Assembly: GCA_016793585.1 (NCBI GenBank)
Contig: JAEUJR010000036.1
Span: forward strand, 1 to 7,582
Direction of reading: 5' to 3'
DNA: 7,582 bases
From: Archangium sp.
GTDB lineage: Bacteria > Myxococcota > Myxococcia > Myxococcales > Myxococcaceae
In this document: one piece after another, positions 1 through 6,185 of the stretch
How the letters are laid out: each line of letters starts with the position of its first letter
Numbering within the stretch: the stretch's first letter is position 1
Notes under the pieces: generated by a model
Seen by the model: the letters and a program-made list of their open reading frames with translations, nothing else
Databases searched by the model: none
Told to the model about the DNA's origin: nothing
Program-made: the position numbers and the translations under genes

Positions 1-1
1 C

Positions 2-1297
2 ATCGGCGCGAAGTACCAGAAGGAGGTCGGCTGGTTCGACCTCTACACCGCGACGATCATGGCCGACCGCGAGACGGTCAACGTCATGAGCGGCGTGCAG
101 AAGACCCGCGACAACCGCACCTTCGAAGAGATTCCGGTCGAGCAGGCGCTGGCCGAGGCTCCGCGCATTCGTGCGCGCTTCACCGACGAGCGCTGGGCGT
201 CGTTCAAGGCCGACTGGGTCGCGATGGCGAAGGCCTGGCCGTGGATGAACTGGCAAGGCGTGATGAACGATCACGGCAACTCGAACTCGCCGGCGTGGTC
301 GATCATCGCGGGCCCGATCGCGTCACTCGTACCGCTCACGCCGCAGAACCAGTCACTGCTCGGCTGCATCGATCTGCTGCTGATGCTGGCGCTCTTCATC
401 ATCGTCTACGAGACGTTCGGTTTCCGGCACGCGAGTGTCGCGCTCTTCATGTGGGCGTGCGTGCCCGTCGTCTTCGACTATCTCGCCGGCAGCTTCCTGC
501 GGTGGGACTGGCTCTTCGCGCTCGGTCTCGCGGTGGTGTTCCTCAAGAAGGAAAAGTGGGGCACCGCCGGAGCGCTCTTCGGCTTCGCGGTCGCGACCAA
601 GTTGTTCCCGCTCTTCTTCGGCGTCGCGCTGCTCGTGCGCGTGGGCTTCCAGTGGGTCGAGAGCAAGAAGATCGAGAAGTCGTGGATCGCGTTCGGCCGC
701 AACGCCGCCATCGCCGGAGCCGCCTGCGTCGCGATCTCGTCCGCCATGTTCGGAACGTCGGCCTGGAGCGAGTACGCCCAGCGCATTCAGGTCGCGCAGA
801 CCGAGAAGTTCTACAGCAACCAGCACTCGCTCAAGACCGTGTTCCTGCAGCTCGTCGGCCCGGGTGAAGGTGGGCTCTCGAGTGGAATCTTCCCGCCCGT
901 CATCAAGCAGTCGCTCCCCGACGTCGACATCAAGGACTACGGGCTGGGCTTTCTGCTCGCGCGGCTGGCGTTCACCGCTGTCGTGATCGTGCTGCTGCGC
1001 CGCGCCTCGTACGTCGAGGCCTTCACGCTCGGGCCGCTGCTGGTGCTGACGTGGCTGACGGTGAACATGTACTACTGGAACATGCTGAGCCTGCTCGCGC
1101 TGGGGCTCGCGTCACGCGCCGGGAAGCACTTCTTCCTGATGCTGCTGACGATCTTCGCCTCGTACATCACGTACTACACGTACCAGCACCTGAACCGCGG
1201 CTTCGCCGAGGGCTACCTGCTCGCGTTCATCTTCATCGCGCTGACGATCGTGGTGGCTGTGTTCGAGCTGCGTGAGACGAAGCCTGAACGAGCCTGA
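2..1297 (+). CDS. GT-C / GT87-like polytopic membrane glycosyltransferase, 5'-truncated by window edge
   Basis: The reading frame is open from base 2, so the real start lies upstream; the ATG at 59 is internal. 431 residues are visible. About the first 115 are soluble, with WFDLY (residues 11-15) and a DHGNSNSP motif (90-97), as expected for the first extracytoplasmic loop of a GT-C enzyme after a missing first TM helix. About ten hydrophobic segments follow (near 119-137, 142-162, 165-181, 188-214, 232-250, 315-332, 339-357, 359-372, 375-392, 404-421). The KLFP motif (200-203) at a helix end and the SNQHSL loop (272-277) resemble DUF2029/GT87 proteins, which transfer sugars from polyprenyl-phosphate donors outside the membrane. 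The tail is short, charged and cytoplasmic. The gene ends in tandem stops TGATGA (1295-1300). Substrate is unknown. The membrane topology is clear; the GT87 assignment is inferred from motif style. Confidence 0.65.
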   Translation: MGAKYQKEVGWFDLYTATIMADRETVNVMSGVQKTRDNRTFEEIPVEQALAEAPRIRARFTDERWASFKADWVAMAKAWPWMNWQGVMNDHGNSNSPAWSIIAGPIASLVPLTPQNQSLLGCIDLLLMLALFIIVYETFGFRHASVALFMWACVPVVFDYLAGSFLRWDWLFALGLAVVFLKKEKWGTAGALFGFAVATKLFPLFFGVALLVRVGFQWVESKKIEKSWIAFGRNAAIAGAACVAISSAMFGTSAWSEYAQRIQVAQTEKFYSNQHSLKTVFLQLVGPGEGGLSSGIFPPVIKQSLPDVDIKDYGLGFLLARLAFTAVVIVLLRRASYVEAFTLGPLLVLTWLTVNMYYWNMLSLLALGLASRAGKHFFLMLLTIFASYITYYTYQHLNRGFAEGYLLAFIFIALTIVVAVFELRETKPERA

Positions 1298-1317
1298 TGA
1301 GCAGTGGCTCCTGAATG

Positions 1318-1346
1318 ACAACCAAACCTGCCACCGCGAATGTGGC
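1318..1346 (-). terminator. possible weak terminator for the minus-strand unit
   Basis: The 100-nt gap between the converging genes (1301-1399) holds no gene. Read on the minus strand it contains GCCAC, a 7-nt loop and GTGGC (1346-1330), followed by the T-rich AGGTTTGGTTGTC. The stem is only 5 bp and the T-tract is interrupted, so this is a weak candidate. A second 5-bp inverted repeat on the plus strand (GAGCC 1290-1294, GGCTC 1306-1310) spans the stop of the membrane-protein gene and has no T-tract. Confidence 0.28.
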
Positions 1347-1399
1347 TCGTGCAGGCGAAGTCGAACTGGGCAACCCGCGACGACGACCGGCCGCTCCCG

Positions 1400-1846
1400 T
1401 CACTTGAGCGTATCGACGTACTCGCGGGTCAGCTCGAGCGAAGACTTGCCCGCAGCCGACACGGTCTCGTGCACCAGCTTGTCGTCGCCCTTCGGCGTGA
1501 GCGTGACCGCGCTGACGGAGCCGCCCTTCCCTTCGAACTCGAGCTTCGAGCCGGGCTTCGCCTCGAGCTTCGGAGCACCCGACGCGCCGTAGTGGGCCAA
1601 CACGAGCTTGCCGCCTTCGAGGTAGTAGACGCTGGCGCTGAGCACCTTCGCGCGATCGGCGGCCGTCACCATCTCGAGCACCGCGGTCGCGTTCGAGATC
1701 ACGCGCAGCGACACATACCGGGTCGCGTCCTTCTCGCCCGCCTTCCAGTTGCCTTCGAGCGTCTTCAGCTTCTCGAACTGCGCAGCGGGCCCATCAGCGG
1801 GCGGAGCAGAGACGAGCAGACCAACGGCGACGAGGAGCGGCGACAA
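1400..1846 (-). CDS. small secreted protein, lipocalin/DUF1579-like, function unknown
   Basis: 148 residues starting at TTG (1846-1844). The start is chosen because GGAGG lies 6 nt upstream, no in-frame ATG is nearby, and translation begins directly with a hydrophobic export signal (residues 1-14, then SAPPADG). There is no lipobox Cys, so the mature protein is probably soluble in the periplasm or outside the cell; the protein has no cysteine at all. The FEKLKTLEGNW stretch (24-34) and YYLEGGKLVLAHYG (74-87) resemble small beta-barrel proteins of the DUF1579/lipocalin-like type, in which a W near the N-terminus opens the barrel and a 'Y-x-L-D/E-G ... L-x-x-H-Y' strand pair follows. No catalytic site is evident. 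It lies 72 nt downstream of the lipB fusion on the same strand and may be cotranscribed; a TATGCT hexamer (1887-1882) in the gap could be a weak promoter. Coding status is well supported, family only tentatively. Confidence 0.72.
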   Translation of the reverse strand: MSPLLVAVGLLVSAPPADGPAAQFEKLKTLEGNWKAGEKDATRYVSLRVISNATAVLEMVTAADRAKVLSASVYYLEGGKLVLAHYGASGAPKLEAKPGSKLEFEGKGGSVSAVTLTPKGDDKLVHETVSAAGKSSLELTREYVDTLK

Positions 1847-1852
1847 GGTGGG

Positions 1853-1857
1853 CCTCC
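1853..1857 (-). promoter_or_regulatory. ribosome binding site GGAGG deciding the TTG start
   Basis: GGAGG followed by CCCACC and then TTG on the minus strand. The spacing of 6 nt is near ideal and supports TTG at 1846 as the initiation codon of the secreted protein. Confidence 0.7.
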
Positions 1858-1918
1858 AGGGGCTGTCTGCGGGGACGGCGCAGCATACCGGGCACGGACG
1901 GCGACGCGTGGGAGTTCT

Positions 1919-2989
1919 TCAGCGCTTCGTCGCGGTGCGAAGCGAGCGTTTGAGACCTTCGTACGGCACGCGCGCGATCGCTTCGTCAGCCGTCACCCAT
2001 TCGCTCCGAACGTGTTCGGCCGAGAGGACGACCGGCGCTGACTGGGAGACCCGGGCGATGAAGGGAAACTCCCGCGCCACCCGTGGCCCTGACGTCCCCC
2101 ACGCGAAGGCGTGCGGCGAATCGATCGGCTGGGTCGCGGCTTCCAGGCCCGTCTCTTCCTTCAGCTCCCGCACCGCCGCGCGATCAGGGCGTTCACCGGC
2201 GTCGACCCGGCCCGTCACCGGCTGCCAGAACCCGCCTTTCTCTGGCGTTCGTTCGAGCAGCAGCACGCGATCGCGCGTCTCGTTCACCACGACGACGCTC
2301 ACCGTCTCGACCGGCTCGGGCCCTGGCTGCATCGTGCTCTCGAATACGTTGCCGAACTGACGAACCAGGGTGTCTTCGACCTCGGCCATCGACGGCGCCG
2401 CGCCCGAGAGTTCCTTCGCCATCGAGGTGACTCCGGCCTCACTGATGCCGCACGGGACGATCAGCTCGAAGTGCGAGAGATCAGGGTCGACGTTCAGCGC
2501 GAAGCCGTGCCGCGTGTACCAACGGCTCAAGTGCACGCCGAGCGCACAGATCTTCCGCGGCCCACCGAGCCGCGACTGCTCGACCCACACGCCCGGCCAC
2601 TTCTCGATTCGCGTCGCGGTGATTCCGTACTCGGCGAGCGAGCGAATGATCACCTCTTCGATCGACCGCACGTACTTGCGCACGTCCTGCCGGCCGGGGC
2701 CGAGGTGCAGCAGCGGGTACCCGACGATCTGTCCTGGCCCGTGGTACGTGACGTCGCCACCACGATCGGTCTCGAAGACGCCGACGCCGAGCCTGTCGAG
2801 CTCATCGCGCGGCTGAAGAATGTTCGAACCATCAGCGCCACGACCGAGCGTGAGCACCGCGGGGTGTTCGAGCAGCAACAACGTATCGGTGACGGTGTCG
2901 GCGCGGCGGGCAGCCTGAAACTGGTTCTGCAGTTCGAGGCCGTCGGCGTACTCGACGCGACCGAGGCGGTGCCAGGTGACCGTGTGCAT
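1919..2989 (-). CDS. lipB: octanoyl-[ACP]:protein N-octanoyltransferase LipB fused to a C-terminal Nudix hydrolase
   Basis: 356 residues from ATG 2989. Residues 1 to about 218 are LipB, which moves octanoyl from acyl carrier protein to lipoyl domains of 2-oxoacid dehydrogenases and GcvH in the cytoplasm. It shows the signature RGGDVTYHGPGQ (76-87), Lys146 in RKICALGVH and Cys180 in PCGI, the expected Lys/Cys acyl-transfer pair, so it looks active. Stand-alone LipB is about 210-250 residues. The extra C-terminal 130 form a Nudix domain with a perfect box, G260-x5-E266-x7-R274-E275-L276-x-E278-E279-x-G281-L282. The neighbouring GFWQPVTG and the EHVRSEWV strand resemble NudB-type (dihydroneopterin triphosphate) hydrolases, but the substrate cannot be read from sequence. 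The ATG overlaps the upstream stop (TGATG) and has AAGG 7 nt upstream; GTG at 2992 is an alternative start. Function of the LipB half is certain, of the Nudix half only at family level. Confidence 0.95.
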   Translation of the reverse strand: MHTVTWHRLGRVEYADGLELQNQFQAARRADTVTDTLLLLEHPAVLTLGRGADGSNILQPRDELDRLGVGVFETDRGGDVTYHGPGQIVGYPLLHLGPGRQDVRKYVRSIEEVIIRSLAEYGITATRIEKWPGVWVEQSRLGGPRKICALGVHLSRWYTRHGFALNVDPDLSHFELIVPCGISEAGVTSMAKELSGAAPSMAEVEDTLVRQFGNVFESTMQPGPEPVETVSVVVVNETRDRVLLLERTPEKGGFWQPVTGRVDAGERPDRAAVRELKEETGLEAATQPIDSPHAFAWGTSGPRVAREFPFIARVSQSAPVVLSAEHVRSEWVTADEAIARVPYEGLKRSLRTATKR

Positions 2990-4164
2990 CACGGGGCCTT
3001 GTAGCGCCCGGCCGGAATTCTCGCGATCAACGCAGCGAGCTCGCGGGCTCCGCGGCCCGACCGTTCCGCCAGCGTGACGATGGAGTCGAGCGCGTTCGCC
3101 GGCAACTCGATCGATCTTGCCGCCAGCAGGCTCTGGGCGAGATGCACGAGCGCTTCACGATCGGGCGTCGGCATCGGCAACACGGTCTCGACGCGAGACA
3201 GCAACTTCGGAGACACGTGTGAAGCCACCGACCGATGCAACGACTCGGTGTCGTAGACCGGCTCGTCACCATGCTCGCCCTGCAGCACGAGCACCGGCGT
3301 CGGAGCGTCTCCACGAGCGGCCAACACCGCCCGCCGTTTCGGGTGCGCTGCGAGCCACGCCTCGAGGGCGGTCTCCTCCTCGGCGCTGAGCGGTGACGAC
3401 AGATCGACCAACACCGTGTCGTCGTCAGACCGCGCGAAGGGCCGTGCGGCGGGCCGGCCGAGGCTCTCGAGGAAAGCCGTCTTGCCCGCGCCTTCAGGAC
3501 CAACGACGAGCGCGACCTTCGGCTGCCGCCTGTCCCACATGGCGCGCGCCTTCGCCTGCGCTGGCAACTGAGCGCCAGACACCGGAGCGATCTTCTGTGG
3601 AGGCGGAGGCACGTGCTGCGCAGGCATCGCCAGCAGGTTCGCGCTCAACATCACGCAGCTGCCACAGATGTACGCGCCAGCGGGCCCTGCCACGAGTGGA
3701 CCGACCTCGGCCTTGGGCTGACAGCAGAACGAACACCACGCCTCGATGGCGGGATCAGCGGCTTGAGGACCCCGATCGAACAACGCCTCCCGGTCGGTCG
3801 GCTCGGCCACAGGAACGGCTCGTGGAGCAGGCGACTCCATCAACTCATCGCCAAAGCCCAGCCCGTCGTCCTTCAGGGGCAGTGGCTCGGCCCCGAACGG
3901 CACGTCGTCGATCACGTGCGTCACGGCTTCGTCCTCTTCATCGAAGTGATCGAACCCGGAGTCATGAATGCCATCGAGCGGCACCGTCACCGGTCGACCT
4001 TCGAGGCGATCGATGTGGCGCTCCATCTGGGCGGCCCGGCGCTCCATGCGGCGTGACCGGTAGAACTGCGCGGCCCGCTGCAACCGGCTGACGGCTGCAG
4101 GCACGTCGCCATGGTTTTCGGCCTCCTGGGCGGCAGCCAGCAGTGAACGAATCTCGGAGGACAT
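2989..4164 (-). CDS. ClpX-type C4 zinc-finger protein with degenerate AAA+ ATPase domain, function unknown
   Basis: 391 residues. Residues 4-55 form an alanine-rich helical hairpin of TPR/MIT character. Residues 60-135 are acidic and probably disordered. Residues 142-175 match the ClpX zinc-binding domain: C144-x2-C147, then 19 residues, then C167-x2-C170, with the family's 'L-x-AGP ... YIC-x-x-C' pattern. A proline-rich linker with PPPP (186-189) follows. Residues 213-385 are an AAA+-like module: Walker A GPEGAGKT (222-229), a Walker-B-like strand TVLVDLSS (D254, lacking the usual following Glu), a possible arginine finger R324 in LLSRVETV, and a lid helix GRGARELAALI with a candidate sensor-2 R374. 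It is not ClpX: the ZBD is internal, and the pore loop and ClpP-binding IGF loop are not seen. It is first in the minus-strand unit and overlaps lipB at TGATG. No good Shine-Dalgarno precedes the ATG. The gene is certain; its role is unknown. Confidence 0.88.
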   Translation of the reverse strand: MSSEIRSLLAAAQEAENHGDVPAAVSRLQRAAQFYRSRRMERRAAQMERHIDRLEGRPVTVPLDGIHDSGFDHFDEEDEAVTHVIDDVPFGAEPLPLKDDGLGFGDELMESPAPRAVPVAEPTDREALFDRGPQAADPAIEAWCSFCCQPKAEVGPLVAGPAGAYICGSCVMLSANLLAMPAQHVPPPPQKIAPVSGAQLPAQAKARAMWDRRQPKVALVVGPEGAGKTAFLESLGRPAARPFARSDDDTVLVDLSSPLSAEEETALEAWLAAHPKRRAVLAARGDAPTPVLVLQGEHGDEPVYDTESLHRSVASHVSPKLLSRVETVLPMPTPDREALVHLAQSLLAARSIELPANALDSIVTLAERSGRGARELAALIARIPAGRYKAP

Positions 4165-4173
4165 GACCCTGGA

Positions 4174-4179
4174 AGTGTA
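4174..4179 (-). promoter_or_regulatory. candidate -10 element TACACT for the zinc-finger/lipB unit
   Basis: TACACT lies 9 nt before the ATG at 4164 and no convincing -35 hexamer is seen 16-18 nt further upstream. If real, transcription would start within a few bases of the ATG, giving a leaderless or near-leaderless mRNA. That would fit the lack of a well-placed Shine-Dalgarno (AGGG sits only 2 nt before the ATG). Confidence 0.3.
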
Positions 4180-4201
4180 ACCGCCTCGTCAGAGGGCTTG
4201 C

Positions 4202-4212
4202 ACGCAGTGCGT
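4202..4212. promoter_or_regulatory. 11-bp palindrome in the divergent promoter region
   Basis: ACGCA-G-TGCGT is a perfect inverted repeat with a 1-nt centre, between the divergent starts at 4164 (minus) and 4222 (plus), ending 9 nt before the MFS ATG. It could be a small operator for the transporter gene, but no regulator gene lies next to it, and at 5 bp per arm a chance match is plausible in G+C-rich DNA. Confidence 0.2.
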
Positions 4213-4221
4213 CGAGAGCCG

Positions 4222-5421
4222 ATGACCTCCGCCACCGTGACGACCCCCGGCGCGCTCCACCGGTTCACCGAGGGCCTCCCACGGCCCTACTGGTTCCTGT
4301 GGGCGGGCCTGCTCATCAACCGCACCGGCAGCTTCATCGTCCCGCTCATGACGGTGTATCTCACCCGCGAGCGCGGCCTCTCGCTCATCGACGCCGGTGG
4401 CATTCTCGCCCTCTACGGTGTCGGTTCGCTGGGCGGCACGACGCTGGGTGGGTGGCTGGCAGACCGTATCGGCCGGCGCTCCACCCTGCTGCTGAGCCTC
4501 GTCAGCGCCTCGTTCGTCATGATTCTGACGGGCCAGGCCCGCGAGCTCGCCCACATTGCCGCGCTCGTCTTCCTGCTCGGCTTCTGTGCCGACCTCTTCC
4601 GCCCGGCGAGTCAGGCCCTGGTCACCGATCTCGTGGCCCCCGAGTTTCGCGTGAAGGCCTTCGGCACCCAGTACTGGGCCATCAACCTCGGCTTCGCGTT
4701 CGCGGCGCTCGTGGGCGGATTCGTCGCGCGGAGCGGCTTCTCGGTGCTCTTCTTCGCCGACGCAGCCACGACGCTCGTCTGCGCGGCGGTGATCTTCGCC
4801 GGCATTCCCGAGACGAAGCCCGAGGTGCACGCAACCAAGCAGGAAGGGTCGCTGCTCACGCCCTTCTTCGATCCGAAGTTCGCTCCGTTCCTCGTGCTCT
4901 CGTACGTGACGGCCTTCGTCTTCATGCAGCACCTCACCTCGCTGCCGAAGGACATGACCGACAAGGGGCTTGGCCCCGAGGCGTTCGGCATCGCGCTCTC
5001 GGCGAACGGCGTGTTGATCGTGCTGTTGCAGCCGCTCGTGCTGAAGGCGGTGACCGCAGGCGGGCGCGGAAAGGCGTTGGGCCTGGGGGCGCTGCTCACC
5101 GGCATCGGCTTTGGCATCACGGCGTTCGCCGACGCGTTGCCCCTCTTCGTCCTCAGCGTGGCGGTGTGGACGTTGGGCGAGATCGTGATGGCGCCGGTGA
5201 ACTCGACCGTCGTGGCCGAACGTTCACCTGCGCATTTGCGTGGCCGCTACCAGGGAGCGTTCGGCCTCACCTGGAGCCTCGCCGTGGTGACCGCACCAGT
5301 CATCAGCCCCCGAATGATCGCAGTGACGGGGCTCAGCGCGTTCTGGGGCGTGTGCTTCGTGGTCTGCGCCGTCGCCGGCGTTGGCTACGCGCTCGCGCTG
5401 CCTGACCCGAAACGCGCCTGA
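4222..5421 (+). CDS. MFS transporter (12 TM, drug/metabolite efflux type)
   Basis: 399 residues from ATG 4222. The frame is also open from TTG 4198, but the ATG is preferred because the extension (HAVRREP) is not hydrophobic and has no well-spaced Shine-Dalgarno; the site before the ATG is also weak. The length and about twelve hydrophobic segments are typical of the major facilitator superfamily, inner-membrane secondary transporters. The cytoplasmic motif A between TM2 and TM3 reads GWLADRIGRR (77-86) and is intact. RPASQALVTDLV (127-138) after TM4 is the usual N-domain loop, and a charged central loop (about 196-215) separates the two six-helix halves. The pattern is closest to proton-driven efflux carriers, but the substrate cannot be inferred and no regulator or partner protein is adjacent. 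It is transcribed divergently from the zinc-finger gene and is followed 10 nt after its stop by a strong hairpin. Confidence 0.9.
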   Translation: MTSATVTTPGALHRFTEGLPRPYWFLWAGLLINRTGSFIVPLMTVYLTRERGLSLIDAGGILALYGVGSLGGTTLGGWLADRIGRRSTLLLSLVSASFVMILTGQARELAHIAALVFLLGFCADLFRPASQALVTDLVAPEFRVKAFGTQYWAINLGFAFAALVGGFVARSGFSVLFFADAATTLVCAAVIFAGIPETKPEVHATKQEGSLLTPFFDPKFAPFLVLSYVTAFVFMQHLTSLPKDMTDKGLGPEAFGIALSANGVLIVLLQPLVLKAVTAGGRGKALGLGALLTGIGFGITAFADALPLFVLSVAVWTLGEIVMAPVNSTVVAERSPAHLRGRYQGAFGLTWSLAVVTAPVISPRMIAVTGLSAFWGVCFVVCAVAGVGYALALPDPKRA

Positions 5422-5431
5422 CGAAGGTCGC

Positions 5432-5464
5432 GGGGAGCGGCCGTTTCTTCTACGGTCGCTCCCC
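5432..5464. other. strong 12-bp hairpin abutting the next start codon
   Basis: Left arm GGGGAGCGGCCG (5432-5443), loop TTTCTTCTA (5444-5452), right arm CGGTCGCTCCCC (5453-5464). All 12 positions pair, one as G-U. It begins 10 nt after the MFS stop and its last base touches the ATG at 5465. It lacks a T-tract on either strand, so it is not a canonical intrinsic terminator, but it could end or protect the MFS transcript. If the downstream gene is read from the upstream mRNA, the start codon would sit at the foot of this helix. Confidence 0.6.
5451..5456 (+). promoter_or_regulatory. candidate -10 element TACGGT before the NTF2-like gene
   Basis: TACGGT lies 8 nt before ATG 5465, straddling the hairpin loop and right arm. 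No Shine-Dalgarno is visible before this ATG. A promoter here would produce a leaderless mRNA lacking the left arm of the hairpin. Only the T-A----T positions match consensus and there is no clear -35 element. Confidence 0.25.
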
Positions 5465-6184
5465 ATGTTGGCGATTGCTCTGACACTCGTGCTCGCGCAG
5501 GACCCTGCCGCCGAGCCTCCGGCGGAACCTGCACCTGCAGGAGAAGCCGCGCCCGCAGGCGATCCCGCTCAGCCCGCCGCCGCGACCGGCACTGGCACCG
5601 GCGGAAGCTCGTCGGACCCCGCGATCGCGGCGATGCGCCGTCAGGCCGAAGAGATGGCCCGGGCCGCAGCGAAGGTGAAGGACCTCACCGGCCCGGAGCG
5701 GGACAAGGCCATCGACGAGCTGCGCAAGAAGTCGTCGACCATGACCGGCAGCCCCGTGTTGCCGCCGCGCGAGTTCAATCTCGAGGAGTACTTCGCGCTG
5801 TCGGAGTCCGATCAGGCCTTCGTCGTCGCGCGCAGCTTCTTCGAGGCGCTGGTGACCGGCGATGCGGGCCGCGTCGTCGACTACGCCGGGCTGCCCTTCA
5901 TGCTCGAGGACAAGAAGATCGAGCGGCCAGACGAGCTGCGGTCGACCTGGGCCAAACACCTGCGCAGCAAGCGCACCGATCTCATCGCGCTGTACGGCAT
6001 CGAGGTGCTCAGCGCGCAGGAGATGGAGAAGAAGTACGGCCAGCCCCCCGCGCGCCTGAAGAACTGGCCGTGGCGAAACGGGGGGCAGCAGTTCATCGCG
6101 GTGGCCAACGTTTCAGGCCGTGCCGCGATCGTGGTGCTGAAATACGTGGGCTCGACCTGGCAGGTCACCGCCTACCACGACTGA
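5465..6184 (+). CDS. secreted protein with low-complexity linker and NTF2-like domain, function unknown
   Basis: 239 residues from ATG 5465, chosen because it starts directly with a hydrophobic export signal (MLAIALTLVLAQ). The frame extends to a TTG at 5381, but that would overlap the MFS gene by 41 nt, and no NTG codon lies between the MFS stop and the ATG. Residues 13-50 are an Ala/Pro/Glu/Gly linker; 52-93 form a charged helical segment. From about 115 to the end (QAFVVARSFFEALVTGD, PFMLEDKKI, ELRSTWAKHL, FIAVANVSGRAAIVVLKYVGSTWQVTAYHD-type strands) the order of helices and strands resembles an NTF2-like/SnoaL cone fold, often a ligand-binding or scaffolding domain. No catalytic residue is recognisable and there is no cysteine. 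Probably periplasmic or surface-exposed. It converges on the aminotransferase gene, with one base between the two stop codons. Confidence 0.82.
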   Translation: MLAIALTLVLAQDPAAEPPAEPAPAGEAAPAGDPAQPAAATGTGTGGSSSDPAIAAMRRQAEEMARAAAKVKDLTGPERDKAIDELRKKSSTMTGSPVLPPREFNLEEYFALSESDQAFVVARSFFEALVTGDAGRVVDYAGLPFMLEDKKIERPDELRSTWAKHLRSKRTDLIALYGIEVLSAQEMEKKYGQPPARLKNWPWRNGGQQFIAVANVSGRAAIVVLKYVGSTWQVTAYHD

Positions 6185-6185
6185 T

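Noticed and set aside
2111..3004. Long plus-strand open frame (297 codons) opposite lipB
   Set aside because: Arginine/proline/alanine-rich composition without any recognisable domain; it mirrors the codon pattern of the LipB-Nudix gene, whose motifs are unmistakable on the minus strand.
4198..4221. TTG-initiated 8-residue extension of the MFS transporter
   Set aside because: GAGGG is only 1 nt from the TTG, and the ATG at 4222 gives a normal MFS N-terminus.
4299..5405. Long plus-strand open frame (368 codons) inside the MFS gene
   Set aside because: A +1/+2 frame shadow, rich in Arg and His with no hydrophobic segments; the MFS frame has intact motif A and twelve TM helices.
5381..5464. 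TTG-initiated 28-residue extension of the NTF2-like protein
   Set aside because: It overlaps the MFS coding end, lacks a ribosome-binding site, and would bury the export signal behind a charged leader.
5534..5541. CCTGCAGG 8-bp palindrome
   Set aside because: Lies in the low-complexity Ala/Pro-coding stretch and is expected by chance from its codons.
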